Positions 41,206-50,886 are shown, numbered from the stretch's first letter. The stretch is DNA of 64,000 bases from JAYKJB01 sp035284745 [NCBI: Candidatus Sericytochromatia bacterium] (GCA_035284745.1 JAYKIL010000008.1:186001-250000); one strand, 5' to 3'. Translations and numbers: made by a program. Notes: generated by a model from the sequence alone, not told the origin.

Positions 41206-41302
41206 TAGTTAGCCCGCTATATGGATGCATCGTCATCCTAACCAATAGCGTCTTTCCCTGCCGTGGTAGATCGCACACCGAACGAACGAGGCTTTGCCGG
41301 AT

Positions 41303-41497
41303 TTAGTTTCTTGACAAGATATCGGGGGGATTATCTCTGTCCACCGTTTTAGCGCCCTGGGATCCGCAGGCCTTGCAGGTCAGGCGCCCATTTTGGGCAG
41401 CCCTTTTCAAGATAGGGATGGCGGCGGCATCTCGCTTTTCGTGCACCTTGACTTCCAGCCCACAACTTGAACATTGGCCCACGACGACGAAACTCAC
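41303..41497 (-). CDS. Small zinc-ribbon protein
   Basis: 64 residues from GTG 41497, with AGGA upstream. Two CxxC pairs (CSSC and CKAC) spaced for one zinc ribbon. It is probably a small regulatory or RNA/DNA-associated protein. It lies between a DUF4388 gene and a coiled-coil gene on the same strand. The 97 bases downstream, towards the coiled-coil gene, show no clear element. Confidence 0.7.
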   Translation of the reverse strand: MSFVVVGQCSSCGLEVKVHEKRDAAAIPILKRAAQNGRLTCKACGSQGAKTVDRDNPPDILSRN

Positions 41498-41530
41498 TTT
41501 TTTCCTCCCCGATATTAACCAGCGCTGGCT

Positions 41531-42403
41531 TTAAACCAGGCTGGTGGCACGCGCCCTCAGGCGTCGCATCACATCATTCAATTGTCGGCGTTCCAGATGA
41601 TTAGCCAGGGCATGGCTCAGACGGTCACACAGGTCCAGCAATTGACCAAATGTCGCAGCATCAATATCCGTCCACGCCAAATCATATAACACCTGGTCGA
41701 GCAGTCCATAGGCCGTCTCGTAACCAACATATTCCATCAACAGTTGCGCAAAAGCTTCATACCGTGTTGCGCGTGCCCCGTTCCCTCCAAAGCCGTAACC
41801 CGATTCTGAGGGCCCTCCCCCTTCCCCATGCACCCTGACCGCCTGGGTGGCGAGAAGCATCCGCATCAGGTGAGCCAGGCGTATCTCATCGAGGTTACAC
41901 GCGTGGTGTAGTTGCGCCATCGTGAAAGAGCGAGGCAGTCCTCGAACATAGGACGGTATCCACTCTGGTGGATCCGCTGTGTCCCAATTGAATGAATTCA
42001 GAGCGCTCTGCGTAAAGGAAACTGCACTGGTTAAGTATGGAACAAGTTCGCGATATTGCTGGGTCGCATCCATCTGACGCATTCCTTCAAGAAGCAGGTA
42101 ATCCACGCGACTGTTGATGTCAGGGGGCGGCAGGTCCACCTCGTTGTCCAGCGAGACCAATTTGAATGTACCGGCGCTCCACCACGCGATGATGCGATAC
42201 ACCGCCAAATCCCCCACCAGGGAATTGACACGAGCATTTACCAGTTCTCCGGTGCGAAAAACCAGCTCAGCGCTTTGGCCAATTTCAACCCTACTCAGCG
42301 ACAGAACCGCCGTCTTTTGTTCCAGCGCAATTAACTGCAATAAGTTCGGCAAGCTGATAGGCCCAAGGTTTCCCTCAAGAAGAACATTAGAGGAGATGGT
42401 CAC
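41531..42403 (-). CDS. DUF4388-domain protein
   Basis: 290 residues from GTG 42403, with GAGG seven bases upstream. The N-terminal ~110 residues (LLEGNLGPISLPNLLQLIAL, then AELVFRTGELVNARV and YRIIAWWSAGTFKLV) match DUF4388 (PATAN-like), a domain often linked to response regulators, gliding or polarity proteins. The remainder is helical, with a winged-helix-like stretch and no known domain. No receiver domain is attached. Probably a cytoplasmic regulatory adaptor. Confidence 0.75.
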   Translation of the reverse strand: MTISSNVLLEGNLGPISLPNLLQLIALEQKTAVLSLSRVEIGQSAELVFRTGELVNARVNSLVGDLAVYRIIAWWSAGTFKLVSLDNEVDLPPPDINSRVDYLLLEGMRQMDATQQYRELVPYLTSAVSFTQSALNSFNWDTADPPEWIPSYVRGLPRSFTMAQLHHACNLDEIRLAHLMRMLLATQAVRVHGEGGGPSESGYGFGGNGARATRYEAFAQLLMEYVGYETAYGLLDQVLYDLAWTDIDAATFGQLLDLCDRLSHALANHLERRQLNDVMRRLRARATSLV

Positions 42404-42481
42404 AATTTGGCCTCAAAAACTTTGTAAAAGATGCTTCCACTTATACCCTGAAGTGGCTCATTTGTGCTGTTAATTTCCATA

Positions 42482-44050
42482 TTACTGTCTCCAGCGCGCT
42501 AATTTTTCCCGACTTACCTCAGTCAAACGGAGGCGTAGAGTTTGAAGTGCCGGTATGCCTGCGAGATGGAGTACTCCCCCGTAGAGGAGAAGAAGGGTCG
42601 AAACTTGAAGCGTCAATATTTTCCAGCAATCAAAAATTGTATTTTCCCAAGCGGCGCTACTCATTGTCGCGTGGGTCACGCTGCCCGCAATCAAGGCCGC
42701 CAGGAAAGACCAGCCCACATTCCGTGTCAGGCCAGGCAGCCGCCAATTACCAAATTTTCGCCGCAACAACCAAATCAAAATCATACAATTGAAGAACGTG
42801 ACAGCCACGCTGATGGCGGCAAGCCCGGGCAAGCCGAAGGGCTTGACGACCGCGGCCATTCCTCCTGCGGTGAGAGTCAGTGAGGCTGCGCTGACAAAAA
42901 GCGGGGTTCGACCATCGTTGTGAGCGTAGAATACCCTTACGATAAGGTCTCGTGCAGCGTAAGCGGCGATTCCTGCGGCCAGGATACCAAGAATAAGCGC
43001 TGTCGCATGGGTGTCCATGCGGTCGAATGCGCCGCGTTCAAAAATGACCCGAACCAGGGGGTAGCCACTGACGACGAATATTGCGGTTAAAGGGAACGTT
43101 GCAATGGCGATTGTTGAAAGGCCTTGTGACAATCGCAGCCCCAATTCAGTGTCATCTTGTTTGACCACCGCCTTGGTCAGCAATGGAAAAATAGGTATCA
43201 ACAGTGCCGTCATGAGGATTCCCAATGGCAGTTGAATGAGTTTGTTGGCAAAGTCAAAAACACTGATTGAACCCGGTGCCAATGCCGAAGCAAAGTTAGT
43301 TCCGATAATCACGGACAGAGTGCCAACCCCCGAACTGATGCACGCGGGCAAGAGAATTGTCCAAACGCTGCGCACCGCCGGGTGGCGGTAAGGCAGTTTT
43401 GAGAGCGAAATCTTCGTTTCACGCCAAAACATAAAGGCGGCGGGGGTTTGCAGAAGAACTTGCCCGATCCCACCGAGCAATGTCCCATAAGCCAGAACCA
43501 GCGGTGAAGGTTGCATTAATATCGCCACAATAATCACGACACTCGCGACAAGCGGTGACAATGCCGGACGCGCAAAATCGTGCTGGTCATTGCTGATCCC
43601 ACACAGAACGCCAATCCATCCGCCGAGAAGCACCAAGGGTGACATGATGCGCAATTGCTGCACGGCCAAAGCGGACATTTCCGGTGAGGCCTGAGACGCG
43701 ACAGCCCCAATCAGCAACGGGGCAAGAACGTAGCAACCAGTGGCGAGGAGCCCCATCACGATCGTGACCCAGACGGCTACGGCCCCCAAGACGGACGGGG
43801 CTTCGTCGTGCGCCCCTCCTTCGCGCAAGGTTGCGAGCACGCGCTGTGTGGCCGTGTGAAAAGGTCCCGTCAAGCCGCCCAGCATGATCAAAGCGAAAGA
43901 CGGAATGATGTAGGCTGCTGTGTAAGCGTCTTTGGCGACATCGGCCCCAAAAATGCCGGCAATGACCAGTTCACGACCAAAGCCAAGAGCCTTGCTGAGC
44001 AGCGTCAGGCCTGCGATGACAGATGCGATGCCAAAGAAACTTCTACTCAC
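42482..44050 (-). CDS. murJ: Lipid II flippase MurJ (MviN)
   Basis: A 522-residue protein with about 14 helices. The N-terminus (FGIASVIAGLTLLSKALGFGRELVIAGIFG) and GGLTGPFHTATQRVLA are typical MOP/MviN sequences, as are VIFERGAFDRMDTHATALIL and ARDLIVRVFYAHNDGRTPL. MurJ moves lipid II across the inner membrane for peptidoglycan synthesis. The GTG start overlaps the gmhB stop by 8 bases. It is away from the dcw cluster at 57-64 kb, which is normal for murJ. Confidence 0.94.
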   Translation of the reverse strand: MSRSFFGIASVIAGLTLLSKALGFGRELVIAGIFGADVAKDAYTAAYIIPSFALIMLGGLTGPFHTATQRVLATLREGGAHDEAPSVLGAVAVWVTIVMGLLATGCYVLAPLLIGAVASQASPEMSALAVQQLRIMSPLVLLGGWIGVLCGISNDQHDFARPALSPLVASVVIIVAILMQPSPLVLAYGTLLGGIGQVLLQTPAAFMFWRETKISLSKLPYRHPAVRSVWTILLPACISSGVGTLSVIIGTNFASALAPGSISVFDFANKLIQLPLGILMTALLIPIFPLLTKAVVKQDDTELGLRLSQGLSTIAIATFPLTAIFVVSGYPLVRVIFERGAFDRMDTHATALILGILAAGIAAYAARDLIVRVFYAHNDGRTPLFVSAASLTLTAGGMAAVVKPFGLPGLAAISVAVTFFNCMILIWLLRRKFGNWRLPGLTRNVGWSFLAALIAGSVTHATMSSAAWENTIFDCWKILTLQVSTLLLLYGGVLHLAGIPALQTLRLRLTEVSREKLARWRQ

Positions 44051-44633
44051 AGGCGTCTAAACGTCTGCCTGCGTCCGCCAAGGCCCAAGCCACTGCTTCG
44101 AAGATATCATTAGCGATAAAACTAGGCGTACAGGGCCATTGGTAGGTTCCAGCCAACACCTGCGCCCCGTAACCAGAACGCAAGAGAATCGTCTTGCAAC
44201 CCGCTTTTTGACCGGCTTCCACATCAGTGGCCTTGTCGCCGATCATGTAGGACCGGTTCAGGTCCAAGTTCCATTTGTTCGCCGCATCCTCAAGCATTCC
44301 GACTTCGGGCTTCCGGCAGCGACAGACCCCGCTATACGCCGGAACGGTTCCGTCCGGCAGATGTGGGCAGTAGTAAATGTCGTCCAGGCGAGCCCCCTCG
44401 TCAGCCAACAGCAATTCCAGACGTTCGTGGAGTTTTTCAATCCACGTCTCATCGTAATAACCACGGGCAGGCCCACTCTGATTGGTCGCCAGGATGGCGA
44501 GAAAGCCTGCTTCATTGACTGACTTCAGGGCGGCCCCCGCCCCTGCAATCAATTTCATATCGTCGAGATTGCGGATGTAACCAACCTCTTCATTGATCGT
44601 TCCATCGCGGTCAAAAAATATGGCAAGCTTCAT
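44043..44633 (-). CDS. gmhB: D-glycero-D-manno-heptose 1,7-bisphosphate 7-phosphatase (GmhB-like HAD)
   Basis: 196 residues from ATG 44633 (upstream in-frame sequence is atypical). The HAD motifs are FFDRDGTIN (nucleophile and acid Asp), ILATNQSG, and SYMIGDKATDVEAGQKAGC. The zinc loop YCPHLPDG with VCRCRKPEVGML identifies the GmhB/HisB-N subgroup. GmhB removes the 7-phosphate in ADP-heptose synthesis for lipopolysaccharide or glycoproteins. Partners GmhA/HldE are not in the window. Confidence 0.9.
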   Translation of the reverse strand: MKLAIFFDRDGTINEEVGYIRNLDDMKLIAGAGAALKSVNEAGFLAILATNQSGPARGYYDETWIEKLHERLELLLADEGARLDDIYYCPHLPDGTVPAYSGVCRCRKPEVGMLEDAANKWNLDLNRSYMIGDKATDVEAGQKAGCKTILLRSGYGAQVLAGTYQWPCTPSFIANDIFEAVAWALADAGRRLDACE

Positions 44634-44777
44634 GGGCACCGTGTTGAAATTCGTCTCAACGCAAACTAAAAAAGGTGTACCACGCAAGCGTCGCTGTTAC
44701 CAGGCGATAACATCACGCTCATCATCTAAGTGTGTCATATTGAGACCAGTTCTTTTCCTTCTTATTTTCATTCAAAC

Positions 44778-45395
44778 ATGGCGTTGACTCGATTTTTTTC
44801 CGTCCTTGTCGCCGCGGTGGCTTTGGGGGCAAACACAGGGTGTGCAGGCTTGTTGGGTCGCGCCCTCCTTCCGACGGTGACGTCCCAGGAGGAGCCATTG
44901 GAGCGCATCCAGCGTTTCCAATGTCCTCATTTTCTGGCGACGTTGAGGTGGGATGGGCCCGGGCAACTGATTCCAACGGCGTATTTTTTTTGGGGTCGAA
45001 TCGCGCGCGCGGTGAACCCTTACGGCACGGATTCCTGGCTTGTTCACGTGCGATTTGAAACAAAGTCCACAGACGCAATGATAGAAATTCAGCCGGCGAA
45101 GGCCCGAATCATCACCGGGAAGTCCCGCTTGCACCCCGCGTTAACCCTGACAGACTTTCGCCGAAAATGGCCCAAATGGGCCATCAACAGTGCGGAGGAA
45201 GCCTTGGACCGGCAAACTGCCTATGAGCATATTCTCAATACGTTACTCATCGAGCGCCACTTGCGTCCCGTGGCCGTTGATGAGGGCTGGCTGGCCTTCC
45301 CACGGGTGTCGGCACTGCAGTCCGCGACGGTAGAATTCCCCTATCGAATAAACGGGCAAACACGCGTTGCAAGCGCGACTTGGGAATTTCAATAA
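44778..45395 (+). CDS. Putative lipoprotein, first of a pair
   Basis: About 205 residues from ATG 44778. A signal segment FFSVLVAAVALGANTGC suggests a lipoprotein, though the lipobox is imperfect. The mature part is mixed beta/alpha (LVHVRFETKSTDAMIEIQPA, AYEHILNTLLIERHLRPVAV) with no known family. No clear ribosome site; GTG 44730 is an alternative start. It diverges from gmhB, and the next lipoprotein gene starts 13 bases after its stop. The 144-base divergent region holds no convincing promoter. Confidence 0.62.
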   Translation: MALTRFFSVLVAAVALGANTGCAGLLGRALLPTVTSQEEPLERIQRFQCPHFLATLRWDGPGQLIPTAYFFWGRIARAVNPYGTDSWLVHVRFETKSTDAMIEIQPAKARIITGKSRLHPALTLTDFRRKWPKWAINSAEEALDRQTAYEHILNTLLIERHLRPVAVDEGWLAFPRVSALQSATVEFPYRINGQTRVASATWEFQ

Positions 45396-45408
45396 CTGGT
45401 GGGAATTC

Positions 45409-46053
45409 ATGTTTGGAAACATATTATCGATTTTTTTGGGTGTCACGTTATTGACCTCTTGCGTCACGCGAGAATTCTACCGGCAAACGGCGCAGGCCCC
45501 CTGGGAGGAGTTGCTGATTCGCGAGGTGGAAGTGCCCGTTTTTCAAGCTCCTGCCGATTGCTGGTTTCTTTCCGATCGCGCGCGTTCTCAGGTTGTGGCT
45601 CACTTGCAGAAAGGCACAGTGAATGTGGCGAGTGGGACGGGTTTGGCTCGCCTCGTCGGGAGTATTTCTCGAGCGAAACGCCCGGCCCAGTACACATCGG
45701 CTCGCAGGGTTCTGAGGGCTTCAAGTGCCTCAGCGGGGAATGTACAGCAGATGACCGACCCTTTTGTTTGGGAGGTGGATAGACTTCAAGAGTCTCACAT
45801 CCGGCTCGCTGTTCAATTATTTGCGGCGCAAGGGGAACCACTGTGGCGCAGTGATTTTGAAGGGGTCGCCGCTGACAGTCGGGTGGTGCAAATCGCCTGG
45901 CCCGGCAATGACGTGATGGCGCCTCCCTCTAGCGCGTTGCCTCCCCTCGACCCGGCTCTCCAGAGAGAACTGGACCAAGAAGCGCTCGATAAAGCGATGC
46001 GGGAGCTTTTGCCCCTTCTCGGTCACTCCTACCGGTATCGCCCCATCCAATAA
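45409..46053 (+). CDS. Putative lipoprotein, second of a pair
   Basis: 214 residues from ATG 45409. The signal peptide is short, FGNILSIFLGVTLLTSC, with a good lipobox (LTSC). The mature protein has alternating helices and strands and an AMRELLPLLGHSYRYRP C-terminus, with no recognised family. Co-transcribed with the preceding putative lipoprotein. Together with the YbhN-type gene downstream it suggests an envelope function, unspecified. Confidence 0.65.
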   Translation: MFGNILSIFLGVTLLTSCVTREFYRQTAQAPWEELLIREVEVPVFQAPADCWFLSDRARSQVVAHLQKGTVNVASGTGLARLVGSISRAKRPAQYTSARRVLRASSASAGNVQQMTDPFVWEVDRLQESHIRLAVQLFAAQGEPLWRSDFEGVAADSRVVQIAWPGNDVMAPPSSALPPLDPALQRELDQEALDKAMRELLPLLGHSYRYRPIQ

Positions 46054-46137
46054 GCCACCCTTCCTGGGTAAAGCGTGCGAGGCCCACCGTGGTAGGATTC
46101 CAGAGTCCCGCGTCGAGATTGCACAAGGAGCGGTTGT

Positions 46138-47169
46138 TTGTTCGGCAAAAGAACCAATTTTTTGGGTTTGCTGCTCTCAGCAGCGTGTCTGGTCCTGATT
46201 TTCAGAAAGTTCGACCTAGAGAAGCTGTGGGAGGCCTTGAGCACTATCCGAATGGATCTCCTGTTGGTCGCACTCGCTGTCTTTCTCACCACATTTCTTG
46301 TGAGGACATTGCGCTGGCAGGTTTTATTGCGCCCCACGCGCCCATTGCCGTATTCCCGACTGTTCGGCGTCGTGATGATTGGCTACATGGCGAACAATGT
46401 GCTTCCGGCAAGACTCGGTGAAGTCGTTCGCGCGTACGTGTTGGCTCAAAAAGAGGGCGTGAGAAAAAGCAGCAGCCTCGCGACCATCTTCATCGAGCGC
46501 ATCTTTGATGGATTATCTTTGTTGTTTATTTTGGGCGCCATGTTGATCGCCTACCAACTCGGGTGGCTCTCTTTGCAACATCCGTTTCCGAACTCAATAC
46601 AATGGGCCGGAATCGGTGCCGCCATTATATTCTCACTGGCGTTCCTGGCTGTACTGGCCCTCGAATTCTACCCCCCATTTGGTCTTCTTCTGGCGGCAGG
46701 GGTTGAGAATTTTGCGCCTGTCACCTTAAAAACACGTCTATTGAGTATCCTCACGGCCTTTCGCGAAGGAGTTGCTTGCGTGCGCAGCTTCGGAACGATG
46801 GTGTTCGTCCTTTTTTGCTCGCTTCTCATTTGGACCATCGAAGGAGTCACCTACACGCTGGTCGGAAGCGCTTTTTCGTTGGATTTACCGTTGCGCGCTT
46901 ACTTCACTACGATGGTCATTGTGAATCTGGGCACCCTTATTCCCTCTGCCCCGGGTTACCTGGGAACCTTTCAGTTCTTTTGTTGGCTGTCCCTGGGATT
47001 GTTCGGAATCAGCAAAGAGTTGGCCGTGAGCTACGGCCTTGTTCTGAATGTGATGGAGTATCTTCCAGTCACCCTCGTGGGGGTTGCGTTTTTGTTACTT
47101 GCAAACTTGAACCTCCGCAACCTGGTGGGAGCGGAGGCAGGAAGCGAAGGGGTGGAAAAGGGCGAATAA
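46138..47169 (+). CDS. YbhN/UPF0104-type membrane protein (LPG synthase TM-like)
   Basis: 343 residues from TTG 46138, with AAGGAG six bases upstream. About eight helices. The family motifs are YMANNVLPARLGEVVRAYVL near residue 83 and LIPSAPGYLGTFQFF near 262, found in the lysylphosphatidylglycerol-synthase transmembrane (AglD/YbhN) family. Members act in lipid or glycan transfer; the soluble aminoacyl-transfer domain is absent, so lipid aminoacylation is not implied. The next gene, an acyl-CoA ligase, converges. Confidence 0.88.
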   Translation: MFGKRTNFLGLLLSAACLVLIFRKFDLEKLWEALSTIRMDLLLVALAVFLTTFLVRTLRWQVLLRPTRPLPYSRLFGVVMIGYMANNVLPARLGEVVRAYVLAQKEGVRKSSSLATIFIERIFDGLSLLFILGAMLIAYQLGWLSLQHPFPNSIQWAGIGAAIIFSLAFLAVLALEFYPPFGLLLAAGVENFAPVTLKTRLLSILTAFREGVACVRSFGTMVFVLFCSLLIWTIEGVTYTLVGSAFSLDLPLRAYFTTMVIVNLGTLIPSAPGYLGTFQFFCWLSLGLFGISKELAVSYGLVLNVMEYLPVTLVGVAFLLLANLNLRNLVGAEAGSEGVEKGE

Positions 47170-47195
47170 TGACCCTCTGAGTCGGGGTTGTCGTC

Positions 47196-49010
47196 TCAGG
47201 TCACGACGGTGGCTGTCTGGTACATCTCTTCTATTTGCTTGGCGAAATTTGTTTGAATGACCCTGCGCTTTAACTTCAGCGTGGGGGTGAGTTCATCATA
47301 TTCCGCCATAAACATACGGGGCAGCAAACTGAACCGCTTAATTTGCTCGTAGCGCGCAAATGAACGCCCGGCGTTGTCCACTTCTCTGGCGAACAAAGCC
47401 TCTACCTGGGGATGTCTCAAGACCTCCTCCAGCGGTTGACCACTCAAACGCTGTTCTTGCAGAAACGATTGCAAGGCATCAACGTTTGGAACAATCAACG
47501 CTGTGATGTAATGACGTTGATCCCCAACAAGCATGGCCTGCTCGATCAGGTGGCTTCCTTTGAGAGCATTTTCTATAGGCTGGGGGGCTACATTCTTGCC
47601 ATTCGACATAACGATGATTTCTTTCTTGCGGTCCACGATGCGAATACGCCCCAGGCTGTCGAATTCCGCAACGTCACCTGTCGCAAAAAACCCCTCCGAA
47701 TCAATGGCTTGAGCCGTTGCCTCGGAATTGTTGTAGTACCCTTTCATGACATTCGGGCCCCGCACGAGAAGTTCTCCATCCTCTGCGAGTTTGACCTCTA
47801 CCCCAGGCAGGGGGTGACCCACCGTGCCGTAGCACACCTGTCCCGGTCGATTGAGCGCGACCACGGGGCTGGTTTCCGTCAGGCCATAGCCCTCAATAAT
47901 TTCAATGCCTATCATTCCAAAAAATAATCCGACATCCGCAGGCAGAGGCGCCCCCCCGCTCACGCAGAGTCGTAAACGTCCTCCCGTGCGCTCGCGAATT
48001 TGACTAAACACCAGCGAATCAGCAATTTGCTGTTTGAATGCCAAATCGAAAGGACGCGGCGCACCCGCCATTTGGGCTTTGCGATAGGCCTGCCCCACGT
48101 CACACGCCCACTCGAATATTGTGCGCTTAACAGCCGATTCGTGAGCCATTCGGTCAAACACGCGCGCGCGAATCTTCTCAAAGAGACGCGGGACGGAGGT
48201 CAGCATCGTTGGACGAACTTCAAGCAGATCATCAGCGACCGTCTCGACGCTTTGTGCGAAATAGACGTGGCCACCCGCATGGACCACCCCAAAGTTTGAA
48301 ATTCTCTCCAGAACATGGGAAAGCGGCAGAAACGACAAAGCCACATCTTCTCGATGAATCCCGACGATGGGAACAACCTCCAGTACATTCGACATCAGAT
48401 TGCCGTGGGTCAACATGGCTCCTTTCGGCTCGCCCGTCGTTCCACTGGTATATACAATGGTCGCCAGAGATTCTTTCGTGAGCATTTGACGCCGCGTTTG
48501 CAACTCCATTTCGTGGTGGTGAGCCACCCGTTCTCCCAGAGCTAACAGGTCGTCAAGGTAGTAAACGCGTTGCTCTTGGGCCTGAGTCTGAAGCGGTGAC
48601 ATCACCACGATGTGCTGCAAGGCGGGCACTGAGCCTCTGATTTCTACAATTTTTTGGTACTGTGCTTCGCTCGACACCAGAATTAATTTTGCGCCGCAGT
48701 TATTCAGAATATAAGCCGTTTGTGCGGCCGTCAGCGTCGGATACAACGGAACTGTAATGGCGCCCGCCATCAGGATGCCTTGGTCAGCCATCACCCACTC
48801 AGGTCGATTTTCCGAAAGCAATGCAATCCTGTCCCCAAATTGAGTTCCAAGCTCAATCAAGGCCAAGGCAAGGCGGGTCACCCTTGTGCCGTAGTCCCCA
48901 TAATTGATAGACCTCCAGCCGCCGGCTGTTTTCCAACTGAGCGCAGGCCTTGAAGGACTGCGGGAAACCGTCGCCAGAAAAGAGTCAGTGAGCGTATTCA
49001 GGTCGGCCAT
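47196..49010 (-). CDS. Long-chain acyl-CoA ligase (FadD15/AMP-binding)
   Basis: 604 residues, ATG 49010 with AAGGAG upstream. ANL-family motifs: IVYTSGTTGEPKGAMLTHGN (P-loop), SFLPLSHVLERIS, EGYGLTETSPVV, GFFATGDVAEFDSLGRIRIVDRKKEIIVMSNGKNVAP. The last is the long-chain acyl-CoA synthetase signature. It activates fatty acids for phospholipid synthesis or degradation. It is followed on the same strand by the PlsC-type acyltransferase in the upstream direction, so the pair may act in phospholipid remodelling. Unlike the cluster ligase at 13.7 kb, this one is not fused. Confidence 0.93.
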   Translation of the reverse strand: MADLNTLTDSFLATVSRSPSRPALSWKTAGGWRSINYGDYGTRVTRLALALIELGTQFGDRIALLSENRPEWVMADQGILMAGAITVPLYPTLTAAQTAYILNNCGAKLILVSSEAQYQKIVEIRGSVPALQHIVVMSPLQTQAQEQRVYYLDDLLALGERVAHHHEMELQTRRQMLTKESLATIVYTSGTTGEPKGAMLTHGNLMSNVLEVVPIVGIHREDVALSFLPLSHVLERISNFGVVHAGGHVYFAQSVETVADDLLEVRPTMLTSVPRLFEKIRARVFDRMAHESAVKRTIFEWACDVGQAYRKAQMAGAPRPFDLAFKQQIADSLVFSQIRERTGGRLRLCVSGGAPLPADVGLFFGMIGIEIIEGYGLTETSPVVALNRPGQVCYGTVGHPLPGVEVKLAEDGELLVRGPNVMKGYYNNSEATAQAIDSEGFFATGDVAEFDSLGRIRIVDRKKEIIVMSNGKNVAPQPIENALKGSHLIEQAMLVGDQRHYITALIVPNVDALQSFLQEQRLSGQPLEEVLRHPQVEALFAREVDNAGRSFARYEQIKRFSLLPRMFMAEYDELTPTLKLKRRVIQTNFAKQIEEMYQTATVVT

Positions 49011-49020
49011 GCGAGTCTCC

Positions 49021-49908
49021 TTAGGCTAATGGGGGAGCAAGCGTCTGCTTGAGATGATTTTCTATGGCTTGTCTCGTGTTCCCGGTGCGGTGCGAGCGCA
49101 AGAGCAGAGCCTTCACCTTTGCCCGCGTTCGACCAGCAAGTGCGGAGGCCAAAGCGATAGCCGCTCCGTTGTGGTTTTGGCTGACAAAGCGATCAAAGAG
49201 TGGGTAGGAAGCATCCCAGGTCGTGGGGCGCCCGACACAACAAGCCACTCGGCGATAAATAACAAGATTCAGTGTACCGGATTGGAAAGCGGGCTCAAAG
49301 GGATCGAGCCGCTGCACAAGGTGCGCGGGGAGGGTGATCTGCCACGGCGAATTGAGAGGCGTCAGCGCAACAGGAACAATGGGTAAAAACGGGATCTTAG
49401 CCTTGAGAACGGCCAGCGCAAAGGTTTTGTGAAAATCCGCAGGCTCACGCCACGGTTGCCCGCATCGCATCCCGTCCAGACCCTCAGGAAAAATACCCAC
49501 CACCTGCCCGTCGCGCAACAAGCGCCCCACATCCTGTATGAGCGTCCGAGATCGAAGGGTCTGGGTATGGCGCAACGGGACTGCACCAAGTAATTTTGCA
49601 AAAAAACCCACCACAGGTAATTGCGAGACAAACGATGCAGACACCCAATGAATCGGTCGCTCAATGGCCGTGGCGATAACCCAGGGGTCTAGAAAGCTTG
49701 GGTGGTTCGATATGATGACTCCGGGCCCCGAGCGCGGGACGTGATGGCTCCCCGTCGCAACCACTGAATAGGAGGCGCAGGAAGCCAATATCCTGCGGAA
49801 CACGGCATACGGGAACTCGCTCACTCCCTTGTGTGTCACGGTCGTGGTTGCTCTCTGAGAGACGGAGTGAGAAAAATCACGGCGATACTCCAAGTAAGCG
49901 TTGCGCAT
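49021..49908 (-). CDS. PlsC-type 1-acylglycerol-3-phosphate acyltransferase
   Basis: About 295 residues. The catalytic NHPSFLD (HxxxxD) and the FPEGLDG motif, with the VVGFFAKLLGAVPLRH segment between them, identify the PlsC/LPLAT family that acylates lysophosphatidate. The start is uncertain: ATG 49908 (MRNAYLEYRRDF) is preferred; a GTG at 49950 also fits. Either overlaps the end of the amidohydrolase gene. It is 10 bases upstream of the acyl-CoA ligase gene. Confidence 0.87.
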   Translation of the reverse strand: MRNAYLEYRRDFSHSVSQRATTTVTHKGVSEFPYAVFRRILASCASYSVVATGSHHVPRSGPGVIISNHPSFLDPWVIATAIERPIHWVSASFVSQLPVVGFFAKLLGAVPLRHTQTLRSRTLIQDVGRLLRDGQVVGIFPEGLDGMRCGQPWREPADFHKTFALAVLKAKIPFLPIVPVALTPLNSPWQITLPAHLVQRLDPFEPAFQSGTLNLVIYRRVACCVGRPTTWDASYPLFDRFVSQNHNGAAIALASALAGRTRAKVKALLLRSHRTGNTRQAIENHLKQTLAPPLA

Positions 49909-50788
49909 TTCGACACGCCACCGCTCGAACCTCGCTGGGACTGAGAGCACTCAGAACATTCTCGAGCGCAACGTTTTGTTGCAAAAGCGGAAAGTCAGAA
50001 CCCATTAATACACGATGAACTCCCAGGCGATCGACAGCCGTCCGAATAACTTTGGGGGGCTGCCACGATGTCTCAACAGAAACGTGGAGGTATTTCTCCG
50101 CCATTTCAATGACCGCCAAGTGCTGATCCCAGCCAATGTGGGCTATCGTGATGCTAACCCTCGGAAACGCCGCGATGACGGGCCTCAGCGTCGTGGCATC
50201 GTCGAAGCCATCCATTTCGAAGGGAAAAGAGCCCGTGTGAAAAAAAACAGGCAGTGTGTGGTCTTGTGCCACGGCCATAATCTCATACAGCCGATGCTCT
50301 TCCCCCAAAGAGTCTTTCTTCGCCGGGTTAATCTTGACGCCCGCAACCTTATGCGTCGCGATGGCAACCTCGAGTTCCTCCACAGCTCGTTCATTTGCAG
50401 GATCGGCAGATGCAAACAAACTGAAACGCCCCGGGTGCCCCTCTATGCTTTTAGCCACATCATCAGTGCCAAAAAATGGCTCAATGGGGCACACCACCAC
50501 GTGTGAGATGTTACTTCGATCCATGCTTTCCAGCAGCAACGTGATTGTGTATTTTTCAAGAACTCGGCTGATCTCCTGGAAGGCATACTCATTGATACTT
50601 CTGTAAAGAAACCGGCTGAAGGGGTCTCGAAAATGCATCCCGCAAAGACCCGCCACCTGACGCGTCAATGGCTCCATCAGGTTCGCGAATTCCCTGTTGA
50701 ATACTCCTCCTATAGTTGCAGGCTCGGTAACTGGAGCGGTTCCTCTCAAATGAGCGTGAAAGTCGATTAGGGGGAAGTCCAATTCCAT
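49877..50788 (-). CDS. Amidohydrolase-2 family metal-dependent hydrolase
   Basis: 303 residues. TIM-barrel amidohydrolase signs: IDFHAHL (HxH metal ligands, 9-14), VAGVKINPAK, VFFHTGSFP, ITIAHIGWDQH and RVLMGSDFPLL (metal Asp). COG2159-type enzymes include decarboxylases and lactonases. The substrate cannot be predicted. The start ATG has AGGA upstream. Same strand and overlapping with plsC and fadD-like genes. Confidence 0.85.
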   Translation of the reverse strand: MELDFPLIDFHAHLRGTAPVTEPATIGGVFNREFANLMEPLTRQVAGLCGMHFRDPFSRFLYRSINEYAFQEISRVLEKYTITLLLESMDRSNISHVVVCPIEPFFGTDDVAKSIEGHPGRFSLFASADPANERAVEELEVAIATHKVAGVKINPAKKDSLGEEHRLYEIMAVAQDHTLPVFFHTGSFPFEMDGFDDATTLRPVIAAFPRVSITIAHIGWDQHLAVIEMAEKYLHVSVETSWQPPKVIRTAVDRLGVHRVLMGSDFPLLQQNVALENVLSALSPSEVRAVACRNAQRLLGVSP

Positions 50789-50846
50789 ACGAGGTCCTGC
50801 GTTGAAAAGCTACAATGAGTTTGATATACCCGCAAATACAGCGAGC

Positions 50847-50886
50847 ATCAAGGGCCAAGCGACAAAACGCGCCTGGCCCTTGATGA
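50847..50886 (-). repeat. Inverted repeat downstream of the zinc-ribbon gene
   Basis: CATCAAGGGCCA (50847-50858) and TGGCCCTTGATG (50875-50886) form a perfect 12-bp stem with a 16-base loop. There is no T-tract, so it may be an RNA-stabilising or weak termination hairpin. Confidence 0.6.
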
